From the NCBI GenBank assembly GCA_003862155.1, contig QOUV01000006.1:78920-142919 (forward strand): a DNA stretch of 64,000 nucleotides. The letters are read 5' to 3'. The translations under genes were made by a program, and so were the position numbers. Below the pieces are notes generated by a model. It made no database searches. It saw only the letters and a program-made list of their open reading frames with translations, and had not been told where the DNA came from. Below are positions 1-8,916 of the stretch, one piece after another; position 1 is the first letter of the stretch; every line of letters starts with the position of its first letter. The DNA is from Lachnospiraceae bacterium (GTDB lineage: Bacteria > Bacillota > Clostridia > Lachnospirales > Lachnospiraceae).

Positions 1-924
1 ATCGGTGAGACGAAGAGGATGACGGGAGAACTTGATGAGTCGAGCACCAATCTTTCAAACTCTTCAGATCAGGCCAACAGTGCTTCAAATCAGGTATCTT
101 CGGCTGTAGGTGATATTGCAAAGGGAGCCACTAATCAGGCTGACTCAGTACAGACCGCAGCGAACGATACGAGCAGTATGGACGCCGATATCGACCAGAT
201 TTCAGAGAATATCACGCAGCTCAAGGACTATGCCAGTGAGATGAAGGACAGCTGCAGCAAGACAGTCGATGCTATAAGGCTTCTTGCAGAGCAGTCGAAG
301 GATGTCACACAGTCGGTCAACGATATTGGCGACACTATCGGTTCGACCAATGATTCAGTTCAGGAGATTTCGAAGTTCTCAGGCGCTATCACAGATATTG
401 CGAAGCAGACGAACCTCCTCTCGCTGAATGCGTCGATCGAGGCCGCGAGGGCTGGAGAAGCCGGCAGAGGATTCGCGGTTGTAGCAGATGAGATCAGAGA
501 CCTCGCAGACCAGAGTAAGAAGTCGGCAGATCAGATTTCTGAGATCGTTGAGAGACTTCTCGCAAATTCCAAGACTTCAGTGGCTACGATGGGCAGGTTG
601 AACGACAGTTTCAGCGCCCAGGAAGAGAAGCTCAATACTACAAGAGAAGAGCTTCGTAACATGAGAGACAAGGTAAACGGTGTTGCGGACGCAGTGGATG
701 AGATTGCCGGACGTATAGATGGCCTCAACACTTCAAAGAAGTCCCTCACCGAGATCATTTCGGATCTCTCGGCTATTTCCGAAGAGAACGCCGCATCCAC
801 AGAGGAGACGAATGCCTCTATGCAGGAGCTTGTAAGCACCTTTACGATCATAAACGACGCTGCTGCCTCCTTAAAGAACCTTGCCGAAGACTTAAAGCGT
901 TCAGTAGAATATTTTAAAGAATAA
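1..924 (+). CDS. Methyl-accepting chemotaxis protein, C-terminal part (5' end outside window)
   Basis: The frame is open from base 1, so the start lies upstream of the window. What remains is the cytoplasmic signalling coiled coil of a chemoreceptor. It contains the strongly conserved hairpin tip ([18 protein letters not shown] followed by [12 protein letters not shown]), which binds CheA and CheW. Long Ser/Thr/Glu/Asn-rich heptads lie on both sides and probably hold methylation sites. No membrane segment is visible in this part, so it cannot be said whether the full receptor is membrane-bound. The family call is secure; the ligand is unknown. Confidence 0.93.
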   Translation: MGETKRMTGELDESSTNLSNSSDQANSASNQVSSAVGDIAKGATNQADSVQTAANDTSSMDADIDQISENITQLKDYASEMKDSCSKTVDAIRLLAEQSKDVTQSVNDIGDTIGSTNDSVQEISKFSGAITDIAKQTNLLSLNASIEAARAGEAGRGFAVVADEIRDLADQSKKSADQISEIVERLLANSKTSVATMGRLNDSFSAQEEKLNTTREELRNMRDKVNGVADAVDEIAGRIDGLNTSKKSLTEIISDLSAISEENAASTEETNASMQELVSTFTIINDAAASLKNLAEDLKRSVEYFKE

Positions 925-943
925 TAAAAAAACAAGGAAGATC

Positions 944-2071
944 ATGAAACCCATTAGAATTTTTACAGTACTGTTGTCGTCCGCTATGCTTCTTACTGCA
1001 GTTCCCGCTGTAACGGCGAGAGCAGATGAACCAAGCCAGACTTCAGCGTCAGGTGATGTACCGGTTGAACCGCAGGTGGATTATTCAAAGATTACCCTTG
1101 AAAAGACTTCTTTTACATTTTTGGCTTCGAATTCTTACCTGGGATATGACAGTGTAAATGGGAGTACAGTCTTAAAAGGCGTTCCTGACGGAGTAAGCTT
1201 AGACGACATTGATCTGGATTATTCAAACACAGGAAAGAAGATCAGTGTCTACGATGTTTATATTGAGAACAATAAGCTGTGTTTTGAGGCTTCTGGTACC
1301 GGAACTACGACGGTAAACGTCACGATCGGAACGAAGAAGCTCTCGTTTAAGCTGACAATAATGGGACTGTCATTAAGCAAAAGATCCTACATGCTTGTCA
1401 AAGGTAAGTCGACTACTGTAAAGCTTAAGCTTTCGGGCAGCAAGAGTAAAAAAGGCATAAAGATCACATACAAGAGCCTCAGCCCGAAGATCGCCTCGGT
1501 TTCAAAGACCGGAAAAGTAAAAGCCAAAAAAACAGGTACCGCAGTTATTAAAGTTACAGCGAAGTACGGGAAGACTACCTGCAGATACGGCACTGCTGTA
1601 AATGTCACCACACCGTTAAGATACGCAGTCTACAAGTGGGATAGAAATTACTCCAACAAGAACAGATACAGCCAGAAGAACAGAATGAAGAAGGGCTATT
1701 ATGACTGCTCTTCACTGGTCTGGAGAGCCTACAGGAGCAGGGGAATCCGGATGCTATACAAGAAATATGCGCCGACGGCCGCTGGCCTCGCCGAATACCT
1801 TGTAAAAAAGCACAAGAAAGTCGCAAGCGCTTCGTACAAGAACTTTCAGGCGAGAAAATTTCAGGTAGGAGACCTTCTGTTTGAGACAGGAGCAAATAAT
1901 CGCAGATATAAAGGCATATACCATGTCGAGATGTTTGCTGGATACACCTTCGACTCCTTCAATTCGAAGGGAAAGCCGGTTTTAGGTTTGAACTTCGCCA
2001 ATAAGGCGACAGGAGGAGACGACAACGCCTACTATGGAGTAAGCCAGAAAAACTTCCTCTGCCGTCCGTAA
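944..2071 (+). CDS. Secreted Ig-like (Big_2) plus NlpC/P60-like cell wall hydrolase
   Basis: A 375-residue exported protein. Residues 1-27 form a Sec signal peptide ending in an A-R-A cleavage-like site. A Ser/Lys-rich bacterial Ig-like (Big_2) domain lies at about 143-221. The C-terminal part resembles an NlpC/P60 peptidase, with the candidate catalytic Cys255 in YYDCSSLVW and His327 in YHVEMF, preceded by a GD-L turn. Such enzymes cut peptide bonds of peptidoglycan outside the cell. The start has an AAGGAAG ribosome site. It follows the chemoreceptor by 19 bases and may share its transcript. The peptidase domain is divergent, so activity is inferred. Confidence 0.8.
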   Translation: MKPIRIFTVLLSSAMLLTAVPAVTARADEPSQTSASGDVPVEPQVDYSKITLEKTSFTFLASNSYLGYDSVNGSTVLKGVPDGVSLDDIDLDYSNTGKKISVYDVYIENNKLCFEASGTGTTTVNVTIGTKKLSFKLTIMGLSLSKRSYMLVKGKSTTVKLKLSGSKSKKGIKITYKSLSPKIASVSKTGKVKAKKTGTAVIKVTAKYGKTTCRYGTAVNVTTPLRYAVYKWDRNYSNKNRYSQKNRMKKGYYDCSSLVWRAYRSRGIRMLYKKYAPTAAGLAEYLVKKHKKVASASYKNFQARKFQVGDLLFETGANNRRYKGIYHVEMFAGYTFDSFNSKGKPVLGLNFANKATGGDDNAYYGVSQKNFLCRP

Positions 2072-2078
2072 ATTCAGA

Positions 2079-2879
2079 TCAGATTTCAGTTAATACTGAA
2101 AGCACCTGCTTTCCGTGCCGCCTGTCCGGCGCGGGGAGCAGGTGTTTTTCGTACAGTTCTTTTATCTTAAGCTTAAATTCGTCGAGCTCACCTGCGGATT
2201 TTCTGTAGCGCAGAAACTGCCTGAGTTGCAGTCTCATGGACTCAGAAGAGCAGAGATCAGAACAGAGTGCATCGAAGAAAGAATCTGAATTCGATGATCT
2301 TTCACAGGATTTTTCTGAATCTGACTCCGATATTTTTTTAATGTATGAGGTGACATCAGCTGCTGCTTTGGAAAGCAGCTCCTTAGTCTTTGAAAAATCC
2401 GGATTTCCGCTGTCGGTTACTGTCTTTATTATTGTAATCCTGTCAGGAGTCACTGCCTTCTGAAGTGCAGAAAAAATGCCGGAGGCTTCCATGTCAAAAA
2501 CAGCCCGAGAGTCTCTTACATTTTCAACCGGGGTGTCCGAAGTAATAAGACAGACGTGAGGAAAGACTTTCTCCGCTATATCAGGGAAATATTCTCTGCC
2601 GCTTGATAAGTCTCTTATCTGAGCTGCAAAGACACTCCGCCCTGTGAGGACAGATGGGCCGGCGGCAGAACCGTAGTTAATGTAATGTGAATCAGTCCCG
2701 AATCTTCCCAGACAGAAACCGGCGGCGGAAGCGGCATTTAGCTTTCCGATGCCTGTTATTATGAGCCTTATCTCAGAGGACTCGTAGATTTTAAAAGGGC
2801 TTTCGCAGGAAGCTTTAAGCCCGAGATTTTTTATCAGTGGTGCGGCCTCCTGCTGAAGTGCCAGAAAAATCGTTGTCAT
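2079..2879 (-). CDS. Nucleoside phosphorylase/MTA-SAH nucleosidase-like protein
   Basis: A 266-residue protein whose first 190 residues follow the purine nucleoside phosphorylase/MTAN fold. Visible features are a short N-terminal strand, a G-I-G-K-L-N-A-A-S-A loop like the GVGKVNAA loop of Pfs, an INYGSA segment, and a late FDMEASG block containing the ME residues that contact the ribose in this superfamily. A Ser/Glu-rich linker and a basic C-terminal helix of about 70 residues are extra compared with MtnN. A canonical mtnN is present at 29767, so this is a divergent paralog. Its start overlaps the stop of the upstream dehydrogenase by ATGA, so the two are co-translated. The substrate is not predictable. 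Confidence 0.65.
   Translation of the reverse strand: MTTIFLALQQEAAPLIKNLGLKASCESPFKIYESSEIRLIITGIGKLNAASAAGFCLGRFGTDSHYINYGSAAGPSVLTGRSVFAAQIRDLSSGREYFPDIAEKVFPHVCLITSDTPVENVRDSRAVFDMEASGIFSALQKAVTPDRITIIKTVTDSGNPDFSKTKELLSKAAADVTSYIKKISESDSEKSCERSSNSDSFFDALCSDLCSSESMRLQLRQFLRYRKSAGELDEFKLKIKELYEKHLLPAPDRRHGKQVLSVLTEI
2103..2149 (+). terminator. Intrinsic terminator inside the 3' end of the opposing gene
   Basis: CACCTGCT (2103-2110) pairs with AGCAGGTG (2137-2144) and is followed by TTTTT. It would stop transcripts of the NlpC/P60 gene. It lies within the last codons of the convergent nucleosidase-like gene. Confidence 0.5.
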
Positions 2880-3823
2880 AGTTTACTTACTTCGCTCTTT
2901 ACCTGTTCGTAGATCATATCCATAAGCCTCTGTCTCGACTCGGTGGCGGCCCAGGCGATGTGAGGCGTGATAAGAATTCTGTCCTTGTGCTTCATTTTAA
3001 GGAACGGGCTGTCAGGCGACATTGGCTCAATCGAAAGAGTATCGAGAGCAGCGCCGCCGATCTCTCCACTGTCTAAGGCGTCAGCTAAGTCCTGCTCGAC
3101 TACGATAGGGCCACGTGCCACATTTACAAGCAGGGAATCTTTTTTCATCAGGGCGAAGGCGCTTTTGTCGAAGAGCCCTTCGGTGTGCTTGTTTAATGGA
3201 GAGTGAATCGAAATGATATCGGATGTCGCGAGAAATTCATCCCAGTCGAGGCGCGGGTATTTTTCAGGGCGGTCTATGCCGGAGGTAGAATAGTAGACGA
3301 CTTTGCAGCCGAGTTCAGCGGCAATTCCGGCTGTCCTGCGTCCAATGGCGCCGAGGCCGGCGATGCCCCACTGCCTGCTTTTTAGTTCATGGAATGTCTT
3401 TGCGAAATGTGTGAAGAGCACGTCGTCTGCGTATCTGCCGGACTTTGTGTATTCGTCGTAGTAAGGCAGGTGCTCATACATATAGAGGGCGATAGCTATC
3501 GTATGCTGGGCGACAGAGTCGGTAGAATAGCCGGCCACATTGTGCCAGTGGATGCCGCGGCTCTCGAGGTAGGGGATGTCGAGATTATTGGTGCCGGTAG
3601 CAGTGACGCAGACTACCTTCAGATGTTTTGCAGCTCCGATGGTCTGCTCATTTACGAGAGTCTTGTTTACGATAAGAATATCGGCGTCGGCTGAGCGCTC
3701 GGCAGCCTGCTTCGGATCACTTGTATCTGTAAAGTCGTAATATGTAACATTTCCAAGTCCCTCAAACGGGCTGAAGTCCAGATCATCGCCGAGAGATTTT
3801 CTGTCTAAAAATACTATATTCAT
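2876..3823 (-). CDS. D-isomer-specific 2-hydroxyacid dehydrogenase
   Basis: A 315-residue NAD(P)-dependent oxidoreductase that interconverts a 2-keto acid and a D-2-hydroxyacid, such as hydroxypyruvate/glycerate. The Rossmann motif is GLGAIGR. Catalytic residues of the family are visible: Arg in NVARG, Glu in DTLSIEP and His in TPHIAWA. The start is placed at MNIVFLDRK because an AAAGGAG site lies six bases upstream; an in-frame extension of 15 residues has no ribosome site. It is the first gene of a minus-strand pair with the nucleosidase-like gene. The precise substrate is uncertain. Confidence 0.88.
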   Translation of the reverse strand: MNIVFLDRKSLGDDLDFSPFEGLGNVTYYDFTDTSDPKQAAERSADADILIVNKTLVNEQTIGAAKHLKVVCVTATGTNNLDIPYLESRGIHWHNVAGYSTDSVAQHTIAIALYMYEHLPYYDEYTKSGRYADDVLFTHFAKTFHELKSRQWGIAGLGAIGRRTAGIAAELGCKVVYYSTSGIDRPEKYPRLDWDEFLATSDIISIHSPLNKHTEGLFDKSAFALMKKDSLLVNVARGPIVVEQDLADALDSGEIGGAALDTLSIEPMSPDSPFLKMKHKDRILITPHIAWAATESRQRLMDMIYEQVKSEVSKL

Positions 3824-3902
3824 GGATGCTCCTTTCGTCGTGTCCTTCTTTTCTAAATAGTTTATCACAAAAGAGGAGCTTAAAAAAGGTAGTATAAGCG
3901 GC

Positions 3903-3931
3903 TTGACAAAATGGATGAAATGTTTTATATT
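3903..3931 (+). promoter_or_regulatory. Sigma-A promoter of the Rrf2 regulator
   Basis: TTGACA (3903-3908), a 17-bp spacer and TATATT (3926-3931) lie about 23 bases before the start codon. Both hexamers are consensus or nearly so. Confidence 0.8.
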
Positions 3932-3953
3932 ACATTTTTAAGGAGAAGATAAT

Positions 3954-4400
3954 ATGCAGATTTCAACAAAATTTACTATAGCAATCCATATACTGGCAGC
4001 TGCCGACTACTTCGGCGCTACGCAGAAAGTCACGAGCGACCTGCTCTCATCGAGCATCGGCAGCAACCCCGTCATCATCAGAAATATTATGTCGGATCTC
4101 TCGGCAGCAGGCATTATCGAGACGAAGCGCGGCCCGGGTGGAATCGTGATAAAGAGGCCTCTCGATCAGATCAGCTTCTACGACGTCTACGAGGCGGTCG
4201 AGAAGAACAAGGACCATCTCTTCAACTTTCACGAAAATCCGAACCCGGAGTGCCCTGTCGGGAGAAACATCCACACGGCGCTCGACGGAAAGCTCGCGGA
4301 AGCACAGCAGGATTTCGAGAACGATCTGAAGAAGTACAGGGTTTCGGATGTAGTAAGTGATATTAAAAGCGAGATAGAGAGGCAGGAGAGCGCTTCGTAA
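3954..4400 (+). CDS. Rrf2-family transcriptional regulator (CymR/YwnA-like)
   Basis: A 148-residue winged-helix protein opening with MQISTKFTIAIHIL, typical of the Rrf2 family. It has a recognition-helix region (SIGSNPVIIRNIMSDL) and a wing ending in a GG turn (GPGGIVI). Only one Cys (in NPECPVG) is present, so it lacks the three-Cys cluster of Fe-S IscR-type members and looks more like YwnA/CymR proteins. It has its own strong promoter and an AAGGAG site. CymR binds CCTATT-like inverted repeats at cysteine genes, and such repeats occur before cysK at 43.9 kb in this window. That link is inference. Confidence 0.85.
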   Translation: MQISTKFTIAIHILAAADYFGATQKVTSDLLSSSIGSNPVIIRNIMSDLSAAGIIETKRGPGGIVIKRPLDQISFYDVYEAVEKNKDHLFNFHENPNPECPVGRNIHTALDGKLAEAQQDFENDLKKYRVSDVVSDIKSEIERQESAS

Positions 4401-4404
4401 TTTT

Positions 4405-4971
4405 TTATCTGACCATTTTTTCAAGAAAGTACCTGTGGATTGAAGTCTCTCCTGAAATCTCAGGATGAAATGAGATAGCGAGCTCGTTATTGTACTCTGC
4501 TCCGACTATTTTTCCATCGACACAGGCTTTTATCTCTACGCCATCGCCGACTGAGGTGATGTACGGCGCGCGGATAAAAGTCATTGGAACCTCTCCTATA
4601 CCTTTGAATTCAGAAACCGTGTTGAAGCTTCCGAGCTGGCGGCCGTAGGCGTTTCGCTTAACGTCGATTGGAACAGTAGCGAGGTAATCGGACGATTTTC
4701 CGTCGATCTTTTCGGCGAGGAGGATCTCGCCGGCACAGGTGCCAAAGACCGGGAGGCCGTTATTTAACATCTCTCTTAAAGGAGACATGATCCCTAAGTC
4801 TTTTAAGAGCTTTCCACAGGTCGTGCTCTCGCCGCCTGGGAGAACGAGCGCATCTATTCCGTCTAAATCCCTAAGCTGTCTGATTTCGACCGTATCTGCG
4901 CCGAGGGAGGAGAGCATTTTTTCATGTTCTATGAAGGCACCCTGAAGCGCGAGGACTCCGACTCTTTTCAT
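4405..4971 (-). CDS. pdxT: Pyridoxal 5'-phosphate synthase, glutaminase subunit
   Basis: A 188-residue class I glutamine amidotransferase. It hydrolyses glutamine and feeds ammonia to PdxS for de novo vitamin B6 synthesis. It begins [12 protein letters not shown], has the PGGESTT oxyanion segment, the nucleophile Cys in FGTCAGEI and the His-Glu pair in SFHPEI. Length is normal for PdxT. Its ATG overlaps the pdxS stop (ATGA), matching the obligate complex. It converges on the Rrf2 gene with only four bases between stop codons. Confidence 0.97.
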   Translation of the reverse strand: MKRVGVLALQGAFIEHEKMLSSLGADTVEIRQLRDLDGIDALVLPGGESTTCGKLLKDLGIMSPLREMLNNGLPVFGTCAGEILLAEKIDGKSSDYLATVPIDVKRNAYGRQLGSFNTVSEFKGIGEVPMTFIRAPYITSVGDGVEIKACVDGKIVGAEYNNELAISFHPEISGETSIHRYFLEKMVR

Positions 4972-5852
4972 TTGCCTCTCTCCTCCATTATAGTCTTAAT
5001 CTCTTCGGCGTTTATTCCTACCATGGCTTCACCGAGATTTTCGGAGAGCTTTGCGAGCATCTCCTTATCTTTGTAATTTGTGACAGCTTTTACGATCGCG
5101 TCTGCTCTTTTGGCAGGATTTCCGGATTTAAAGATTCCGGAACCTACGAAAACACCCTCGGCTCCGAGTTCCATCATAAGGGCAGCATCCGCGGGCGTAG
5201 CAACGCCGCCGGCAGCGAAGTTTACGACCGGAAGCTTTCCATTGTCGTGAACAGACTTCACAAGGTCGTATGGAACCTGAAGCTCTTTGGCGGCTTCGAA
5301 GAGCTCGTCGTCGCGGAGGGCTGTAAGCTCGTGAATCTGCCTGTTTATTTTTCTCATGTGGCGGACAGCCTGTACCACATCGCCGGTCCCGGGCTCACCT
5401 TTAGTGCGGATCATTGCGGCACCCTCGGCAATACGGCGGAGTGCCTCTCCTAAGTCCCTGGCTCCGCAGACGAACGGAACTTTGAATCTGGTCTTATCGA
5501 TATGGTAGACGTCGTCGGCAGGGGAGAGAACCTCGGATTCATCGATGTAGTCAATATTTATCGCCTGAAGTATCTCGGCTTCGGCGATATGCCCGATGCG
5601 GCACTTTGCCATAACAGGGATCGAAACTGCATTCTGAATGCTCTTTATCATTGCCGGGTCGCTCATCCTCGCAACTCCGCCGGCCGCTCTGATATCCGCC
5701 GGGATCCTCTCAAGTGCCATGACAGCGCAGGCGCCAGCGCTCTCGGCAATCTTTGCCTGTTCAGGCGTCGTTACATCCATAATGACGCCGCCCTTTAACA
5801 TCTGGGCGAGTCCTCTGTTTAACTGTACTCTGTCTTTTGATTCTTCAGCCAT
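4968..5852 (-). CDS. pdxS: Pyridoxal 5'-phosphate synthase, synthase subunit
   Basis: A 294-residue (beta/alpha)8-barrel lyase that makes PLP from ribose 5-phosphate, glyceraldehyde 3-phosphate and ammonia supplied by PdxT. Diagnostic segments are [18 protein letters not shown], the catalytic Lys in [10 protein letters not shown], the second Lys in RTKGEPGTG, and [14 protein letters not shown]. Length equals that of characterised PdxS. An AGGAGG lies 12 bases before the start. PLP is needed by CysK, MetY and HisC elsewhere in the window. Confidence 0.98.
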   Translation of the reverse strand: MAEESKDRVQLNRGLAQMLKGGVIMDVTTPEQAKIAESAGACAVMALERIPADIRAAGGVARMSDPAMIKSIQNAVSIPVMAKCRIGHIAEAEILQAINIDYIDESEVLSPADDVYHIDKTRFKVPFVCGARDLGEALRRIAEGAAMIRTKGEPGTGDVVQAVRHMRKINRQIHELTALRDDELFEAAKELQVPYDLVKSVHDNGKLPVVNFAAGGVATPADAALMMELGAEGVFVGSGIFKSGNPAKRADAIVKAVTNYKDKEMLAKLSENLGEAMVGINAEEIKTIMEERGK

Positions 5853-5977
5853 CTTTTCTCTTTTCCTCCTGTAAAACTGGTTATTAAAATTTTCTTTTTC
5901 CGTTGCAAAGAGTTATATCAGATTGCTGAGGATAAGAAAATATCCAGATTTAGAAAAAATATTATGACCAGTTGAAT

Positions 5978-6006
5978 TTGACGATTGCCCTCACTGGGAC
6001 TATAAT
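5978..6006 (+). promoter_or_regulatory. Sigma-A promoter of the carbonic anhydrase-like gene
   Basis: TTGACG (5978-5983), a 17-bp spacer and a perfect TATAAT (6001-6006) lie 24 bases before the start codon, which has its own GGAGG site. Confidence 0.8.
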
Positions 6007-6029
6007 CTAATAAAAAATGGAGGAAATTT

Positions 6030-6533
6030 ATGGAAATAGATAAGTCAGTTTATGTGGCACCTGGAGCATACATCAGTGATGTCGTGACACTTAAGGAAAA
6101 TGTCTCTGTGTTTCCGAACGCAGTCGTCCGCGGCGACGAGGGCAGTATTTTCGTGGATTCTGATACGAACATTCAGGACTGCGCGGTGCTGCACTGTGGG
6201 AACGGTTTTACGGTACATGTCGGAAAGGGTGTGACTATAGGGCACTCTGCTATTGTACACGGCTCTGCAGTGGGAGATAATTCCCTTATAGGGATGGGCG
6301 CCATCCTTTTAAACGGCGCAAAAGTCGGAAGCGACTGCATCGTCGGAGCCGGCTCCCTTGTGACTGGAAAAATGGTGATACCAGACGGTTACATGGCTTT
6401 CGGCAATCCATGCAGGCTGATCAGAAAAATGACACCTGAAGAGATAGAGAGCAATAGAAAGAATGCTGCCATCTATGTGAAGCTTGCAAAGTCAAAGACT
6501 GATAACAGGATCGAAGAATTTATCAGTAGATAG
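6030..6533 (+). CDS. Gamma-class carbonic anhydrase family protein (left-handed beta-helix)
   Basis: A 167-residue hexapeptide-repeat protein of the gamma-CA/YrdA/PaaY group. Features are GDEGSIFVDSDTNIQDC, the first His in LHCGNGF and the HSAIVHG pair, placed like the three zinc ligands of the family. The repeats build a trimeric beta-helix. The biochemical role of the short bacterial members is often unproven, so carbonic anhydrase activity is a family-level inference. It is a single gene that converges on cysE and shares a bidirectional terminator with it. Confidence 0.85.
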   Translation: MEIDKSVYVAPGAYISDVVTLKENVSVFPNAVVRGDEGSIFVDSDTNIQDCAVLHCGNGFTVHVGKGVTIGHSAIVHGSAVGDNSLIGMGAILLNGAKVGSDCIVGAGSLVTGKMVIPDGYMAFGNPCRLIRKMTPEEIESNRKNAAIYVKLAKSKTDNRIEEFISR

Positions 6534-6558
6534 TCTTTTCATTTATATTTTCAAGTTA

Positions 6559-6596
6559 AACACACAGGCCCCGCTTTGCAGCGGGGCCTGTGTGTT
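6559..6596. terminator. Bidirectional terminator between gamma-CA and cysE
   Basis: A perfect 16-bp hairpin with arms 6559-6574 and 6581-6596 (core CAGGCCCCGC) and the loop TTTGCA. T-rich sequence follows on the plus side, and AA pairs at the base serve the opposite direction. Confidence 0.85.
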
Positions 6597-6597
6597 T

Positions 6598-7590
6598 TTA
6601 TATGACGTAGAACCAGGCATCGGACTGGGTCAGATCATTTTTTTCAATGATGCTTCCGTCCTTGCCTTTCATAACGAGTTCCTGATTTTTGATCGTGACT
6701 CTTGTACCGGCCGGAATCGACTTGGTGATGAAGGCGTTGGAGCCGATTACTGAACCTTCCCCGATAACGGTCTCGCCGCCCAGGATCGAGGCGCCGGAGT
6801 AGATCGTGACGTTGTCCTTTATCGTCGGGTGGCGCTTTATGCCGTGCAGAGCCTGGCCAGCGGCGGTAGAGAGGGCGCCTAACGTGACGCCCTGATAAAC
6901 CTTGACATGGTCTCCAATGATCGTTGTGGAGCCGACCACGACGCCTGTACCATGGTCCATGCAGAAATACCTGCCAATCTGGGCGCCGGGATGAATATCA
7001 ATACCTGTTACAGAGTGAGCATACTCTGTCATCATTCTTGGAATCAGCGGCACGTTTAAAAGGAAGAGTACATGTGCGAGGCGGTTAATCGTCGTGGCCT
7101 TGATGCCGGGATAGGAGAGGATGATGTCGTCGAGACTTGAAGCGGCCGGATCGCCATCGAAGGTGGCCATAAGGTCGGACTCGACATAGTCTCTGATCTC
7201 CGGGAGCCTGTTTAAAAATGTAAGCGCCAGGCAGTATGCCTGATCCTTGAACTTCGCGCTCTCTTCAGGAGACAGAGCAGCATCTTTGCCGGAGTCTCCG
7301 CGCTTCGTGATCTCTTCATAGCAGAGCACGATCTCAATCTGCTGACTCAGGTTGTAGAGAACATCTTCGATAAGAACCGTAAGGTTTCCACTCAGGTTGT
7401 AGCTCTTGTAGAACTTCTCCCTGTAGTATCCCGGGAAAACGAGGCGAAGAAGCTTGTTCGTGATCAGAACGACTTTCTCTCTGTCGGGCTGATTGAAGAC
7501 TGCCATTTTATCAATGTCGCGGCCCTTGCCGTAATCGGATAACAGCTTCTGTACAAGCTGGTTTACTTCTTCATTTTCTAATGCGCCCAT
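6598..7590 (-). CDS. cysE: Serine O-acetyltransferase (EpsC type)
   Basis: A 330-residue enzyme making O-acetyl-L-serine, the precursor that CysK turns into cysteine. The N-terminal helical half is long, as in the EpsC branch found in anaerobes. The C-terminal half is a left-handed beta-helix with IHPGAQIGRYF, the catalytic DHGTGVVVG and VYQGVTLGAL. After these it has the usual tail that can bind cysteine for feedback control. The ribosome site is AAAGG. The substrate supply fits cysK at 44110. Confidence 0.93.
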   Translation of the reverse strand: MGALENEEVNQLVQKLLSDYGKGRDIDKMAVFNQPDREKVVLITNKLLRLVFPGYYREKFYKSYNLSGNLTVLIEDVLYNLSQQIEIVLCYEEITKRGDSGKDAALSPEESAKFKDQAYCLALTFLNRLPEIRDYVESDLMATFDGDPAASSLDDIILSYPGIKATTINRLAHVLFLLNVPLIPRMMTEYAHSVTGIDIHPGAQIGRYFCMDHGTGVVVGSTTIIGDHVKVYQGVTLGALSTAAGQALHGIKRHPTIKDNVTIYSGASILGGETVIGEGSVIGSNAFITKSIPAGTRVTIKNQELVMKGKDGSIIEKNDLTQSDAWFYVI

Positions 7591-7660
7591 AACGTATACC
7601 TTTCTTCCTAAAAGAATGTTTAATGATAATTATATGTCAAGGCGGAAAAATTTACAATGC

Positions 7661-8503
7661 TTAGGCGGGCTGTCTGAGATTTTTTGAAGCTTTTCTGACA
7701 GCGTAGGTCGGAGTGACGTGGACGAGAGCGCCGGAAACAGCTGATACTATAACAGCGGCAAGCACTGCTTCGATGACTCCGTTGAAACCGATGATTCCGA
7801 TGATGACTCCGAGAAGGGCGTTCTGTGCCACATTTGTAGCCTTTGCATAAGCTTCTGCGTAGAGAATATAGATCGAAGGCATTACAAGGAGAGTGTTTGT
7901 GAGCGCACCGGTAAGTCCGGCGTAAGCGTATCCGATGACTCCGGAGTCATTTCTGACAGAGATGATCATAAGTGCTGCAAAGATAGCTGCGGAGATAACG
8001 ACAGCGAGTACGACTGAACCGCTCTTCATCTGCCTTCCAAGGAGCTGTGAAAGACCTGCGAATGCGATCAGGCTGATAATGGCGTCGAGTACGGCTATCT
8101 TTACCTTCGAGCCGTTTCCGGAAGAGAGCTTCTTGATAAGTACGAAAATGTAGTAAGGGAAAACGCCTACGAGAATTCTTGGAACAAAGCAGATAAATGC
8201 GCTCTTGAAGACTCCGCTGATTCCGAACTGTGAAGCTGCAAGGACAGGTGAAAATACGAAGGCGCTGACTGTAGACGGTGTCACGGTGCTTTTGATAAAG
8301 CTCGTAAGACCGAATACAAATCCAAGGAAGGCGCCTGTTCCAGGTCCAAGGAAAATAGCTCCAATGATTACCGGGATGTGAATTATCGTCGCGTTGATGA
8401 CTCCAAGCGGGATGTATCCCAGTGGACTGAATGCCATCAGGACGATAATGGCTGTGAAAAGTGCTGTAAGCACAAGGTTTAAAGTTTTCTTTTTCGTGTT
8501 CAT
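7661..8503 (-). CDS. ECF transporter S component (vitamin/cofactor importer subunit)
   Basis: A 280-residue, very hydrophobic protein with about six or seven membrane segments. It has the N-terminal pattern of ECF substrate-binding subunits: a KKK-rich start, then PLGVINATIIHIPVIIG and FLGFVFGLTSF. S components capture a vitamin and dock onto a shared EcfAA'T energising module, which is not in this window. The start is set at MNTKKK because GGAGAT lies seven bases upstream and overlaps an alternative ATG at 8518. The ligand cannot be deduced. A terminator-containing leader upstream suggests ligand-dependent attenuation. Confidence 0.82.
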   Translation of the reverse strand: MNTKKKTLNLVLTALFTAIIVLMAFSPLGYIPLGVINATIIHIPVIIGAIFLGPGTGAFLGFVFGLTSFIKSTVTPSTVSAFVFSPVLAASQFGISGVFKSAFICFVPRILVGVFPYYIFVLIKKLSSGNGSKVKIAVLDAIISLIAFAGLSQLLGRQMKSGSVVLAVVISAAIFAALMIISVRNDSGVIGYAYAGLTGALTNTLLVMPSIYILYAEAYAKATNVAQNALLGVIIGIIGFNGVIEAVLAAVIVSAVSGALVHVTPTYAVRKASKNLRQPA

Positions 8504-8916
8504 TTGAGTGATCTCCATTTCTTTGAAAGATTAAAGTGTCTGATGGAGAAACTCCTGCATCTTCCGCGCCCGGAACCGAAAAAAATGATACCGCCATTCT
8601 GGGCAGTATCCTTGTATAGTCATAAAAATCTGCGTATTGCACGATCATTGCCTTCATCCCATCACCTCCGATATATGCTGGCTGCTCTTATGAGTCAGCC
8701 GCAAAAAAGTGATTCCGAATGCGGGATCAATGCGGGTACAGTTTCTTTCGAATACCATCCGCAAATTACGTTACTCTTCTTTGAAGTCTTTGTAAAGTTT
8801 TTTTTCGGGAGCGGAGGCAATAATTTAGTTGCAATTGCAGCCTAAAACAACTAAAATTACATCTAAATAAGCAGATTTTTTAATCCATACAGCCCCTTTC
8901 ACGAGAGGAGGAATAT
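8504..8916 (-). promoter_or_regulatory. Long leader between ECF gene and HD hydrolase, with attenuator-like terminator
   Basis: About 410 bases separate the divergent genes. On the minus strand, a stem GATACTGCC/GGCGGTATC (8610-8601 with 8595-8587) is followed by seven T (8585-8579), an intrinsic terminator about 75 bases before the ECF start. Further upstream are a small hairpin (GGCTG...CAGCC, 8698-8678) and a perfect GGAGGTGAT ribosome site at about 8664-8672. That site leads into ATG 8657, a frame that crosses the terminator. It fits no riboswitch consensus I can recall. Confidence 0.5.

Noticed and set aside
7947..8657. A 236-codon frame overlapping the ECF gene
   Set aside because: Good ribosome site, but most of it is the shadow of a clear membrane-protein gene; at most its first codons act as a leader.
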